Shown piece after piece: positions 33,289 to 42,591 of a DNA stretch of 64,000 nt. A model generated the notes under the pieces. That model was not told the origin of the DNA. It searched no databases and saw only the letters and a program-made list of their open reading frames with translations. The DNA lies in NCBI RefSeq assembly GCF_900115005.1, contig NZ_FOUY01000005.1, forward strand, positions 1 to 64,000, written 5' to 3'. The translations under genes and the position numbers were made by a program. The DNA is from Pseudonocardia ammonioxydans (lineage in GTDB: Bacteria; Actinomycetota; Actinomycetes; Mycobacteriales; Pseudonocardiaceae). The number at the start of each line of letters is the position of its first letter. Positions within the stretch are counted from its first letter, which is position 1.

Positions 33289-36207
33289 TCAGCCGCCGGA
33301 GCTCTGGAACTCCGAGACCGCCCGGTCCAGCTCCGCCAGCGCCTCGCCCTGCTTGGCGAAGTCACCGGACTGCTGGGCCGCCTTGAGGTCGTTCAGCGCC
33401 TGCCGGATCTCCTGCGCCGCGGCGGACTGCGCCGCGTTCGGCGCGGCCGGGGTCTGGCCCTCGGCCGGGGTCTGACCGCCCGCGGGCGGGGTCTCCGGCG
33501 TCGGCTGGCCCTGTGCCGGGGCCGCCCCGCCGGCGGCCGCACCGGCCCCGGCACCGAACACCTGGTCCAGCGCGGCGGACAGGCTGGCGTCGTAACCGAC
33601 CCGGCCGCCGTAGCTCACCAGCACGCGGGCCAGCTGCGGGTAGGACGCGTCCTGCCCGGCCCGTTCGATGTAGACCGGCTCGACGTAGAGCAGCCCGCCG
33701 GCCACCGGGAGGGTGAGCAGGTTGCCGTAGTCGATCGTGGTCTGGTTCTGCCGCAGCAGGTTCAGCTCGGAGGAGACCTCCGGCGAGCCGAGGAACTGCG
33801 CCTGCACCTGCTGCGGGCCGAGCGTCTGTGTCTCGTTCGGCAGCTGCAGCACGGTGATCTGGCCGTAGGTGTCCGGGTCCGAGCTGGCCGAGACGTAGGA
33901 CGCCAGGAACTGGCGCCGCAGGCTCACCAGCGCGCTGGTGAGCTGGAACGACGGGCCGTTCTGCCCCGGGATCCCGGCGTAGAGGTAGTACGGCGGCTGC
34001 GCGTCCTGGCCGCCGCCGTTGCCGCCCTGCACGGTGGGGTCGGCCGGGACGTCCCAGAACGAGACCGTCGAGAAGAACTCGCCCGGGTCGTCGACGTGGT
34101 ACCGGGTCAGCAGCTCACGCTGGACCTTGAACTGGTCCTCCGGGTAGCGCAGGTGCGCCTGCAGCTCCGGGGAGATCGCCGAGCGCGGCTCGACCGTGCC
34201 CGGGAACGCCTTCTGCCAGGTCTGCAGCACCGGGTCGGACTCGTCGAAGGCGTAGAGCTTCACGGTGCCGTCGTAGGCGTCGACCGTGGCCTTCACCGAG
34301 TTGCGCAGGTAGCTGACGGTCTCGTTGGGCAGCTGCTGGCCACCCGGACCGATCCGCGAGTCACTCGTCGCGTCGCCCAGTTGGACGCGCTCGGCGTACG
34401 GGTAGTCCTGCAGCGCCGTGTAGCCGTCGACGATCCACTGGACCCGCCCGTCGACGACCGCCGGGTACGGGTCGTTGTCCAGCTTGAGCCACGGGGCCAC
34501 GGCCTGGACCCGGTCCCGCGGGTTCCGGACGTACATGATCTTCGACTCGTCGTTGATCGAGCTGTTGAACAGGATGTTCCGCTCGCCGTAGGCCAGCGCG
34601 AAGGCCGCCCGGTTGAAGAAGCCGCCGATCGGGACGCCGCCCGCGCCGGTGTAGGTGTACTGCGCCTCGTCGGAGTCGTACTCGCGCGGGGCGGTACCCG
34701 GCTCCGCGCCGACGATCGAGTACTGGTTGTCCAGCAGCTCGCCGTAGTAGATCCGGGGCTGCTCCACCGGGATGGCGCCCTCGGTCTGGGTGTCGCTGAC
34801 GGTGAAGCGCGGGAGACCGCCCTGCCCGCCCGCGTCCTCGAGCGCGGCGTTCACCTGGTTCGCCGGCGCGGCGACGATGCCGTTGCCGTGGGTGTAGACG
34901 AGGTGACGGTTGATCCAGTCCTGCTGGTTGCCGACGAGCGCGTTCGCGTCCATCTCGCGGGCCGCGATGATGTAGTCCTGGGTCTCGCCGCCGACCGTGT
35001 AGCGGTCGATGTCGAGGTTCGGGGCGAAGCCGTAGAAGTTGCGGCGCTGCTGGAGCTGGGTGAACGTCCGGTTCAGCTTGCCCGGGTCGAGCAGCCGGAT
35101 GTTCGGGATGGTGTCGGTGTCGGCCCGCACCTGCGCCGGGGTCGCCTCGGACTTGCCCTCGTAGGGCCGGATATCGACCTTGTCGGGCCCGATGCCGAAC
35201 GCGTCGCGGGTGGCGGCGATGTTGCGTTCGATCGACGGCGCCTCCCGCTCGTTCGCGTTCGGCGCGACGACGAACTGCTGCAGCACCAGCGGGAACGCGG
35301 TACCGACCAGGATCGAGGAGATCAGCAGCATCACCACGGCGACGGCCGGGATCTGCAGGTTCTGCCGGAACGCGGCGACGAAGAAGGCCAGCGCGCAGAC
35401 CACCGCGATGATCAGCAGGATCAGCTTGGCCGGGAGCACCGCGTTGAGGTCGGTGTAGGTGGCGCCGTAGAACGTCTGGGAGTTGCGGTTCGACCACAGC
35501 AGGTCGTAGCGGTCGAACCAGTACGCCACCGCCTTGAGTAGCACGAACACACCGGCGAGCACGGCGAGCTGGGCCCGCGCCGCGGTGGAGACGAAGCCGG
35601 AGCGCCCGGAGAGCCGGATGCCGCCGAAGATGTAGTGCGTGACCAGCGCCAGCACGAAGCAGATGGCGATGGCGACGAACAGCCAGTTCAGCACCATCCG
35701 CAGGAACGGCAGCGTGAAGGCGTAGAACGCGATGTCGTTGCCGAACTCCGGGTCGACCTTCCCGAACGGCGTACCGTGCAGGAACATCTGGACGGTCTGC
35801 CACTGCACCGGAGCCGCGAGGCCCGCCACCAGGCCGATCAGGACCGGGACGCCGACGGCGAACAGCCGCAGCCGCTGGATGATCGTCGTGCGGTAGCGGG
35901 CGACCGGGTCCTCCGGGCCGGAGACCGGCACGAACACCGGCCGGTACCGGTAGGCCAGCCACAGCGTGAGCGCGACCAGGCCGCCGACGACGATGCCGAC
36001 GACGCCGAAGAGCACGATCTGGGTGAACAGCCGGGTGAGCTGCACGCTCCGAAAACCGACCTCGCCGAACCACAGGTAGTCGACGTAGAAGTTCAGCAGC
36101 CGCGAGCCGCCGAGCAGGAGCACTACGAGGACGCCCGCGGCGACCAGCAGAATCCGGGTTCGACGGGTCAGCGACGGCGCTCCCACGGGGGGCCGCATGG
36201 ACGACAC
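33289..36207 (-). CDS. UPF0182 family large membrane protein
   Basis: About 972 residues, like M. tuberculosis Rv3193c. Seven TM helices lie in the first third (first about 15-37), with conserved RLLNFYVDYLWFGEVGFRSV and FYAFTLPFLRMVLNW. A large extracytoplasmic region follows (GPDKVDIRPYEGKSEATPAQ, LVYTHGNGIVAAPANQVNAA). Near the C-terminus is a Pro/Gly/Gln/Glu linker (QPTPETPPAGGQTPAEGQTP) and a final helix. Function is unknown. The start is best at GTG 36207, 7 nt after GGAG; 36213 and ATG 36198 are alternatives. Confidence 0.92.
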   Translation of the reverse strand: MSSMRPPVGAPSLTRRTRILLVAAGVLVVLLLGGSRLLNFYVDYLWFGEVGFRSVQLTRLFTQIVLFGVVGIVVGGLVALTLWLAYRYRPVFVPVSGPEDPVARYRTTIIQRLRLFAVGVPVLIGLVAGLAAPVQWQTVQMFLHGTPFGKVDPEFGNDIAFYAFTLPFLRMVLNWLFVAIAICFVLALVTHYIFGGIRLSGRSGFVSTAARAQLAVLAGVFVLLKAVAYWFDRYDLLWSNRNSQTFYGATYTDLNAVLPAKLILLIIAVVCALAFFVAAFRQNLQIPAVAVVMLLISSILVGTAFPLVLQQFVVAPNANEREAPSIERNIAATRDAFGIGPDKVDIRPYEGKSEATPAQVRADTDTIPNIRLLDPGKLNRTFTQLQQRRNFYGFAPNLDIDRYTVGGETQDYIIAAREMDANALVGNQQDWINRHLVYTHGNGIVAAPANQVNAALEDAGGQGGLPRFTVSDTQTEGAIPVEQPRIYYGELLDNQYSIVGAEPGTAPREYDSDEAQYTYTGAGGVPIGGFFNRAAFALAYGERNILFNSSINDESKIMYVRNPRDRVQAVAPWLKLDNDPYPAVVDGRVQWIVDGYTALQDYPYAERVQLGDATSDSRIGPGGQQLPNETVSYLRNSVKATVDAYDGTVKLYAFDESDPVLQTWQKAFPGTVEPRSAISPELQAHLRYPEDQFKVQRELLTRYHVDDPGEFFSTVSFWDVPADPTVQGGNGGGQDAQPPYYLYAGIPGQNGPSFQLTSALVSLRRQFLASYVSASSDPDTYGQITVLQLPNETQTLGPQQVQAQFLGSPEVSSELNLLRQNQTTIDYGNLLTLPVAGGLLYVEPVYIERAGQDASYPQLARVLVSYGGRVGYDASLSAALDQVFGAGAGAAAGGAAPAQGQPTPETPPAGGQTPAEGQTPAAPNAAQSAAAQEIRQALNDLKAAQQSGDFAKQGEALAELDRAVSEFQSSGG

Positions 36208-36475
36208 GGGCACGCTCCACAGCTCGGGTACGACTCAGAGGAAACGGCCGGCGGGGAGCGACGGCACGGTTCTCCCGGTCCAACTCTACGGAGCGGGCGT
36301 GAGTTCCCGGTTGAGTCCCGGCGTGTCGGTCGAATTCCCCCCGAACGCGATATTCCGAACATCTCGCCCAAGCATCCCACCACGCCGTCCCGAGCGGTAT
36401 CGCTGCAGGCCGACGGCCGGTTCCCGGCGAACCCGGCTGCGCCCGGCACCGGGCGACGTCCGTAGGGTGCGCCGC

Positions 36476-37501
36476 GTGAACGTTCGATCTTCGACGTGGG
36501 TGACGGCACTGCTGGTGCTGCTGGGCCTCACCGTCGTCGGATCGGTGGTCCCGGCCCCCGTCGTCGCCCTCGGGCCGGGCCCGACGTTCGACACCCTCGG
36601 CGAGGTGAACGGCACCCCGGTGGTCTCCGCCGAGGGACTGCCCACCTACCCCACCGACGGCCACCTCAACATGACCACCGTCGGGGTCACCGACGGCATC
36701 ACAGCGCTGCGCGCACTCGGCCTGTGGGCCTCGGGCACCCACCGGCTGGCGCCGCGCTCGTCGCTGTACCCGCCCGGGGAGAGCGCCGAGCAGGTGACCG
36801 CGCAGAACCAGCAGGAGTTCGACGGGTCCATCGCCAACGCCGAGGCCGCCGCGCTCACCCACCTCGGTCTGCCGACCCGGGTGACGGTCGGGGCGCTCAC
36901 CGACGGCTCGCCGTCGGCGGGCCTGCTGGTCGAGGGGGACGAGATCCGCGCGGTCGCCGGGACGCCGATCGACTCGGTGCAGACCCTGCTCGACACGCTC
37001 GGTGCGGCCCGGCCCGACGTGCCCCTGACCATGACGGTCGTCCGGGGCGGGGCCCCGCGGGACGTCACCATCACCCCGGGCAGCCATCCCGGCGACCCGG
37101 CACGCGCGTTCCTCGGGATCACCCCGGCCACCTCGCCGGTCGCCGGTCAGGAGCTCACGATCACGCTCGGCGACGTCGGCGGGCCGTCCGCGGGCCTGAT
37201 GTTCAGCCTCGCGCTGGTCGACAAGCTGACCCCCGGCCCGCTGACCGGCGGCCGGTTCGTCGCCGGGACGGGCACCGTCGACGCCGAGGGACGGGTCGGC
37301 CCGATCAGCGGCATCCAGTTCAAGATGCTCAAGGCCCAGGAGGTCGGCGCCGAGGTCTTCCTGGTGCCGGCCGCGAACTGCGCGGAGGCGGCGGCCGACG
37401 CGCCGGACGGGCTGAACCTGGTACGGGCCGGGACGGTCGGCGAGGCCGTCTCCGCGCTCGAGACCCTCGAGGCCGGCGGAACGCCGGCCGGCTGCTCGTA
37501 G
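36476..37501 (+). CDS. PDZ and Lon-S16 protease-domain membrane protein (YlbL/Rv3194c-like)
   Basis: 341 residues: an N-terminal TM helix (about 8-30), a PDZ domain (about 138-200, LTDGSPSAGLLVEGDEIRAV) and a Lon-type S16 domain with catalytic dyad Ser238 (GGPSAGL) and Lys283 (GIQFKMLKA). It is an ATP-independent, outward-facing Ser-Lys protease. TAGGGT lies 7 nt before GTG 36476, so the mRNA is probably leaderless. Divergent from UPF0182 across 268 bp in which no gene is seen. Confidence 0.9.
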   Translation: MNVRSSTWVTALLVLLGLTVVGSVVPAPVVALGPGPTFDTLGEVNGTPVVSAEGLPTYPTDGHLNMTTVGVTDGITALRALGLWASGTHRLAPRSSLYPPGESAEQVTAQNQQEFDGSIANAEAAALTHLGLPTRVTVGALTDGSPSAGLLVEGDEIRAVAGTPIDSVQTLLDTLGAARPDVPLTMTVVRGGAPRDVTITPGSHPGDPARAFLGITPATSPVAGQELTITLGDVGGPSAGLMFSLALVDKLTPGPLTGGRFVAGTGTVDAEGRVGPISGIQFKMLKAQEVGAEVFLVPAANCAEAAADAPDGLNLVRAGTVGEAVSALETLEAGGTPAGCS

Positions 37502-37596
37502 TTCCCGCCGGTGCCCGGAAAGTTCCCCGCTGCGCCGTCGGCGAACAGGCCGTCACCAGCGGCGTCCGGAGCACCCCCGCGCGTACGGTAGTGCCC

Positions 37597-39246
37597 ATGA
37601 GTGACACCCCGTTCGGCTTCGGCCCCGCCGACCGCGACCGCGACAAGGACGACTCGTCCGGCACGGGCGAGGGCGAGGGCGGCACGGGCGACCGCCCCGA
37701 GGGCCCGAAGGACCCGTTCGGGTTCGGCTCGCACCCCGCGTCCGGGGACCCGGGCGCCGGCGGCGGGCCGGGTCAGCAGCAGAACCCGTTCGCCGCGTTC
37801 GGGATGGGCGGCCTGCCGGGCATGCCCGGGATGCCCGGGGGCGGGGGCGGCAACTTCGACATGAACCAGCTCGGCCAGATGCTGTCCCAGCTGGGCCAGA
37901 TGCTGTCCCAGTCCGGCAGCGGTTCCGGCGGGGACGGCCCGGTGAACTACGACCTCGCCGCGCAGCTGGCCACCCAGCAGCTCGCACAGACGACCTCGTC
38001 GCTCACCGACCAGCAGCGCACGGCCGTGGCCGAGGCCGTCCGGCTCGCCGAGCTGTGGCTCGACCCGGCGACCTCGTTCCCCTCCGCGGGCGGCGAGGCG
38101 AAGGCGTGGACGCCGAGTGACTGGGTGCGCGCCGGGATGCCGACCTGGAAGCGGCTGTGCGACCCGGTGGCCAAGCGGTTGTCGTCGGCCTGGGTCGAGG
38201 GACTACCCGAGGAGGTCCGCACGGCGGCCGGGCCGATGCTGGGGATGCTCGGCCAGATGGGCGGGATGGCGTTCGGCAGCCAGCTCGGCCAGGGCCTGGC
38301 GCAGCTGGGCAAGGAGGTGCTGACCTCCACCGAGCTCGGCATCCCGGTCGGCCCGGAGCGCACGACGGTGCTGCTGCCGGAGGCGATCGGCCGGTTCACC
38401 GAGGGCCTGGACCGCCCGGCCGGGGAGGTCACCCTCTACCTGGCCGCGCGCGAGGCCGCCCACCAGCGGCTGTTCACCCACGTGCCGTGGCTGCGCGAGC
38501 GGCTGCTCGGCGCCGTCGAGGACTACGCCCGCGGCATCACCGTCGACACCTCGCGGATCGAGGAGCTGGCCCGCGGGATCGACCCGTCGAACCCGGAGTC
38601 GATCCAGGAGGCCATGCAGTCCGGCATGTTCGAGCCGGAGGACACCCCGGAGCAGAAGGCCGCGCTGGCCCGGCTGGAGACGCTGCTCGCGCTGATCGAG
38701 GGCTGGGTGGACACCGTCGTCGACGAGGCGCTCGCCGAGCGGCTGCCCGGTGCCGGGGCGATGCGCGAGACCATGCGCCGCCGCCGAGCGTCCGGCGGGC
38801 CCGCCGAGCAGGCGTTCGCGACGATCGTGGGGCTGGAGCTGCGGCCGCGGCGGCTGCGTGCCGCCGCCGAGCTGTGGCAGCTGCTGCGGACCGAGCGGGG
38901 CATCGACGGCCGGGACGCGATCTGGGCCCACCCGGACCTCATCCCGGCGACGGACGACCTGGACTCGCCCGAGGCGTTCGTCCGCGGGGGTTCCTCCGAG
39001 GGCGGGGTCCCCGACGACCCGATCGCCGAGCTCGAGCGCCAGATGGCCGCCGACGCCGGTCGCGATCGGGACACGTCCGACGGGAACGGGTCCGACCAGG
39101 GTGACTCCGGCCCGGCCGACTCCGGCAGCTCCGGCTCGACCGCCTCCGGTTCTGCCGACTCCGGCTCGGCCGACTCCGACTCCGGCAGCTCCGGCTCCGA
39201 CGGGGACACCGACGATCCGGGTGGGACGTCCCGCGGCCAGTCCTGA
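37597..39246 (+). CDS. Zinc-dependent metalloprotease, DUF2342 family
   Basis: 549 residues, like Rv3195. The N-terminus is Gly/Pro/Asp-rich and disordered (to about 85), followed by repeats of QLGQMLSQ. The helical DUF2342 core carries an ExxH site in REAAHQRLF (Glu286, His289). The C-terminal 60 residues are low-complexity Ser/Asp/Gly (DSGSSGSTASGSADSGSAD). A TACGGT box 7 nt before the ATG suggests a leaderless mRNA. Substrate unknown. Confidence 0.87.
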   Translation: MSDTPFGFGPADRDRDKDDSSGTGEGEGGTGDRPEGPKDPFGFGSHPASGDPGAGGGPGQQQNPFAAFGMGGLPGMPGMPGGGGGNFDMNQLGQMLSQLGQMLSQSGSGSGGDGPVNYDLAAQLATQQLAQTTSSLTDQQRTAVAEAVRLAELWLDPATSFPSAGGEAKAWTPSDWVRAGMPTWKRLCDPVAKRLSSAWVEGLPEEVRTAAGPMLGMLGQMGGMAFGSQLGQGLAQLGKEVLTSTELGIPVGPERTTVLLPEAIGRFTEGLDRPAGEVTLYLAAREAAHQRLFTHVPWLRERLLGAVEDYARGITVDTSRIEELARGIDPSNPESIQEAMQSGMFEPEDTPEQKAALARLETLLALIEGWVDTVVDEALAERLPGAGAMRETMRRRRASGGPAEQAFATIVGLELRPRRLRAAAELWQLLRTERGIDGRDAIWAHPDLIPATDDLDSPEAFVRGGSSEGGVPDDPIAELERQMAADAGRDRDTSDGNGSDQGDSGPADSGSSGSTASGSADSGSADSDSGSSGSDGDTDDPGGTSRGQS

Positions 39247-39299
39247 CATACGGCCGACGCGGTCGCCGGGTGACCGCGTCCGCCGGGCCGACCGCCGGC

Positions 39300-39490
39300 T
39301 GCACCCGCCGCGTGGCCGCCGGGTCGGCTGACGGCTGTGCCCGCCGAGTCACCACCGGCCGCGCCCACCGGTCAACCGCTGGGTGGCCGCCCGCGGAGTC
39401 GGCTGCCGGCCGCACCCACCGATTCGCCGCTGGGTGGCCGCCCTCGTAGTCGATCGCCGGCCGCACCCGTCGGGTCCGTCGCCGGCCGTG
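39300..39490. repeat. Degenerate GC-rich minisatellite
   Basis: The motif gctgggtggccgcc recurs at 39378 and 39429 (51-bp period) with a diverged copy near 39307. Each is followed by related gagtcggctgccggccgcaccc segments. It fills the convergent gap between the zinc protease and YgjP-like genes. No gene is supported there. Confidence 0.6.
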
Positions 39491-39497
39491 CCCGGGG

Positions 39498-40112
39498 TCA
39501 GCTGCCGGTTGCGGCCACCGGGCCCTCGGGCAGCTCCTGTCCCGGTGCCGCGGGCGGGTCGTCGTCACCGGTCGACGGGTCGCCGTCCACGCCGGTGATG
39601 CCCAGCGCCGCCGCGGCGTTCAGGCCCTCGAGGTAGCCGATCGCCCGCTCGGTGCGCGGATAGCGGTGCACCCAGGACCAGAAGACCTCGTCGTGCGCCG
39701 CGGAGAGCAGGTGCGCCAGCTCGTGCACCAGCACGTAGTCGACGACCCAGCCGGGCGCGTCGCGGAGCCGCTCGCTGATCCGGATGGTGCGGTCGTCGGG
39801 CGTGCACGACGCCCAGCGGGTCCGCATCGTCGGCACCCAGCGGACCGAGACCGGGTCCGGGCGACCCTCCAGCCAGCGCTGCGACAGCTCCCGGCCGCGG
39901 GCCAGCAGGGCCTCGTCCCCGCTGCGCCCGGGGGACCGCCGGCGCGCCTCGCTCGCCTCGATCCGCTTGACCATCTCGGCGACCCAGTCGCGCTCCTGCT
40001 CCGCCGACATCCAGCCGGGGATGAACACGACGACCCGGTCGCCCTCGCGTCGGGCACTGACCATCCGCTTCCGGCGAGCACTGCGACGGACCTCGACCGG
40101 GGGGCTAGCCAT
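39498..40112 (-). CDS. YgjP/DUF45-type metallopeptidase
   Basis: 204 residues with zinc motif VH130-E-L-A-H134 and third ligand His140 (LLSAAHDEVFW), as in YgjP/SprT-like proteases. It also has the family sequence RWASCTPDDRTIRISERLRD. ATG 40112 (MASPPVEVRR) lies 6 nt after a TACCCT box, so the mRNA is likely leaderless. It is divergent from the ThiF-like gene, with overlapping promoters. Substrate unknown. Confidence 0.87.
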   Translation of the reverse strand: MASPPVEVRRSARRKRMVSARREGDRVVVFIPGWMSAEQERDWVAEMVKRIEASEARRRSPGRSGDEALLARGRELSQRWLEGRPDPVSVRWVPTMRTRWASCTPDDRTIRISERLRDAPGWVVDYVLVHELAHLLSAAHDEVFWSWVHRYPRTERAIGYLEGLNAAAALGITGVDGDPSTGDDDPPAAPGQELPEGPVAATGS

Positions 40113-40144
40113 GCCCCCAGGGTAAGGTGCCGCGCCGCTCGGGG
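40113..40144. promoter_or_regulatory. Overlapping bidirectional promoter
   Basis: In only 32 bp two divergent -10 boxes overlap: minus-strand TACCCT (40124-40119) and plus-strand TAAGGT (40123-40128). The divergent genes would thus compete for or share polymerase. Confidence 0.5.
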
Positions 40145-41239
40145 GTGAGCCGCCGGTCGGGCACCACCGCCCCCGGGGCGCCGGCGGGTGGCCTCGAACG
40201 GGCCGCGGAGCACCGGTTCGCACCGGCGAACCTCCGACCGGATCCGGGCCCGGTGCCGCACCGGCCGCGGCACCGTGCCGCGGTGCACCCCACGACAGGG
40301 CTCCCGCGGCGGCTGTGGCTCGCCCCGCACCACGCCCTCCTCCGGACCGGCCCGCACACCCACCGGGTCGGCGCCGGTCCGCGGGCCCGGACCCTCGACG
40401 GCCTGTCCCCCGCTGCCGTCGCCGCCCTGGACCGGCTCGCCGGTGGGCCGGCCGACGTCGCGGACCTGCTCGCGGGCGCGCCGCCGGGGCCCGACCGCAC
40501 CGCGCTCGCGGCGCTGCTCGGTGTGCTGCTGCGGGCCGGGCTGCTCACCGACCCCGACCCGGCCGCGCGGATCCGGCGGCGGCGGGCGTCCGCGCTGGTG
40601 GAGGTGCGCGGGGACTCCTCGCTCGCGGTCGCCGTCGTGACCGGGCTGGCCCGGGCCGGGGTCGGGCACGTGTCGCCGCAGGTCACCGGCCGGGCGGGAC
40701 CGGACGACGTCGCAGCGGGACTGCCCCCGGCCGCCGCCGGGCAAGAGCGGGCCGCGGTACTGCGCACCCTGCTCGACGACACCGGTCTCGAGTCCGGCGC
40801 CGCCGGGCGGGTGCCGCCGGACCTCGTCGTCCTCGCCGGACCGCCCGCGCCCGGCCCGGACGGCGTCGTGGAACACCTGGCGGTCACGCTGCGCAACGGG
40901 GTCGGGGTCGTCGGCCCGTTGGTGCTGCCCGGGCGCGGACCGTGCCTGCGCTGCCCGGACCGGGCCGGGGACGGGCCGGAGGGGCCCCGCACCGCCGAAC
41001 CGCACGTGGTCTCGGCGACCGGGGCACTCGCCGTCGGGCAGGCCCTCGCGGCACTCGACGGCCCGGTCCGCGGGGGTGACCCGCCCGCGTCGTGGGCGGC
41101 CGAGCTGGAGATCGACCCGGACACGGCGACGATCTCCAGGAGACCCGTCCACGTCCGCCCCGGCTGTTGCTGCGGTGCGGTGACGGGGCCGACGGTGGCG
41201 TGCACTCTGCCGCCCGTGGGGTGGACAATCGAGGTGTGA
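40145..41239 (+). CDS. ThiF/E1-like (TOMM leader-binding-like) protein, Rv3196-like
   Basis: About 364 residues from GTG 40145; GTG 40127 is a less likely start as it overlaps the -10 box. The N-terminal half has a winged-helix-like region (RTLDGLSPAAVAALDRLAGG). The C-terminal half resembles a degenerate E1/ThiF Rossmann domain with LPGRGPCLRCPDRA and PGCCCGAV, two cysteine pairs that could bind zinc, and VVSATGALAVGQALAAL. No ATP-binding GxGxxG loop is obvious. Homologues are annotated as cyclodehydratase or ThiF-like. It is coupled by GTGA to an ABC1 kinase gene. Confidence 0.7.
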   Translation: MSRRSGTTAPGAPAGGLERAAEHRFAPANLRPDPGPVPHRPRHRAAVHPTTGLPRRLWLAPHHALLRTGPHTHRVGAGPRARTLDGLSPAAVAALDRLAGGPADVADLLAGAPPGPDRTALAALLGVLLRAGLLTDPDPAARIRRRRASALVEVRGDSSLAVAVVTGLARAGVGHVSPQVTGRAGPDDVAAGLPPAAAGQERAAVLRTLLDDTGLESGAAGRVPPDLVVLAGPPAPGPDGVVEHLAVTLRNGVGVVGPLVLPGRGPCLRCPDRAGDGPEGPRTAEPHVVSATGALAVGQALAALDGPVRGGDPPASWAAELEIDPDTATISRRPVHVRPGCCCGAVTGPTVACTLPPVGWTIEV

Positions 41240-42567
41240 CCGACATTCCCCGCCGTACGGCCTCCCGTACCGCCAAGCTCGCCGGTCTTCCGCTCGGCGT
41301 CGCCGGGCGCGCGGCCGCGGGCTTCGGACGCCGGCTCACCGGTGGCGACCGGGAGGAGATCGCCGCAGGGATCGCCGCGAAGAGCGCCGAACAGCTGTTC
41401 GCGGTGCTCGGCGAGCTCAAGGGCGGCGCGATGAAGTTCGGGCAGGCACTGTCCGTGTTCGAGGCCGCCATTCCCGACGAGTACGCCGAGCCCTACCGGG
41501 AGGCGTTGACCAAGCTCCAGTCCGCGGCACCGCCCATGCCGATGGACGACGTCGACTACATGCTGACCCAGCAGTTCGGCCGGGGCTGGAAGTCCCGGTT
41601 CGCCGAGTTCGACGAGACCCCGGCCGCGTCGGCCAGCATCGGCCAGGTGCACCGCGCCGTGTGGAAGCGCGACGGGCGCGAGGTCGCGGTCAAGGTGCAG
41701 TACCCGGGGGCGGAGGAGGCACTGCGGTCGGACCTGCGCCAGCTCGGCCGGATGAGCCGGATCCTGCAGCCGCTCGTGCCCGGCCTGGAGATCAAGCCGC
41801 TGATCAACGAGCTGCGCGACCGGATGGAGGAGGAGCTCGACTACCGCGACGAGGCCACCTACCAGCGCGAGTTCGCCTCCTTCTTCGAGGGCGACCCGGA
41901 CGTGCGGATCCCGCGGGTGGTCGGCTCGGCGCCGAAGGCCGTCATCACCGAGTGGGTGCAGGGCCGCCCGCTGTCGTCGATCATCCGGGACGGGTCCGCC
42001 GAGGAACGCGATCACGCCGGCAACCAGCTGGCCCGCTTCCACTACTCGGCGCCGGACCGTGCGCACCTGTTGCACGCCGATCCGCACCCGGGCAACTTCG
42101 GGATCCTCGACGACGGCCGGTTGCTCGTCCTCGACTTCGGTGCCGTGGCCCGGATGCCCGACGGCATGCCGCCGGAGCTCGTCGCGATGACCAAGTACGC
42201 CCTCGGCGGCCGCGACGGCGACCTGATGGCGCTGATGCGCTCGGCCGGGTTCGTCCACGACGGCGCCCGGATCGACCAGGAGCAGGTGCTCGGCTACCTG
42301 GCCCCGTTCACCGAGCCGCTGGAGACCGAGGAGTTCCACTTCAACCGCCGCTGGATCCAGCGCCAGGCCGAGCGGGTCGGGGACCTGCGCAGCCCGGACG
42401 CCGCGATCGGGCGGTCGCTGAACCTGCCGCCCCGGTTCCTGCTCGTGCACCGGGTGACGATGGGGACGGTCGGGATCCTCTGCCAGCTCGACGCCCGGGT
42501 GCGGCTGCGCGAGATCGTCGCCGAGTGGCAGCCCGAGATGTTCGAGCCGGACGCACCGACCGGCTGA
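41236..42567 (+). CDS. ABC1/UbiB-family atypical kinase
   Basis: 443 residues, Rv3197-like. ADCK hallmarks: KxGQ motif K67-F-G-Q70, Ala-rich loop ASASIGQVH, AVKVQYPG lysine, HADPHPGNFG catalytic loop and LDFGAVARM metal site. UbiB-type kinases act on lipid or quinone metabolism; actinobacterial members next to whiB7 are implicated in intrinsic macrolide resistance in mycobacteria (recalled, not tested here). The start overlaps the ThiF-like stop. A repeat region follows. Confidence 0.9.
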   Translation: MTDIPRRTASRTAKLAGLPLGVAGRAAAGFGRRLTGGDREEIAAGIAAKSAEQLFAVLGELKGGAMKFGQALSVFEAAIPDEYAEPYREALTKLQSAAPPMPMDDVDYMLTQQFGRGWKSRFAEFDETPAASASIGQVHRAVWKRDGREVAVKVQYPGAEEALRSDLRQLGRMSRILQPLVPGLEIKPLINELRDRMEEELDYRDEATYQREFASFFEGDPDVRIPRVVGSAPKAVITEWVQGRPLSSIIRDGSAEERDHAGNQLARFHYSAPDRAHLLHADPHPGNFGILDDGRLLVLDFGAVARMPDGMPPELVAMTKYALGGRDGDLMALMRSAGFVHDGARIDQEQVLGYLAPFTEPLETEEFHFNRRWIQRQAERVGDLRSPDAAIGRSLNLPPRFLLVHRVTMGTVGILCQLDARVRLREIVAEWQPEMFEPDAPTG

Positions 42568-42591
42568 CCCGGCCGGCCGGTTCCGGGGACC

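Noticed and set aside
31923..33365. Long minus-strand frame spanning the two initiator tRNAs
   Set aside because: Its duplicated SSSVARWAHNPEVAGSNPAP segments are tRNA sequence. Only the last 71 codons (S4 protein, from ATG 32138) are real.
32638..33386. Plus-strand frames containing VAGAGFEPATSGL
   Set aside because: Antisense translation through the tRNA-fMet genes.
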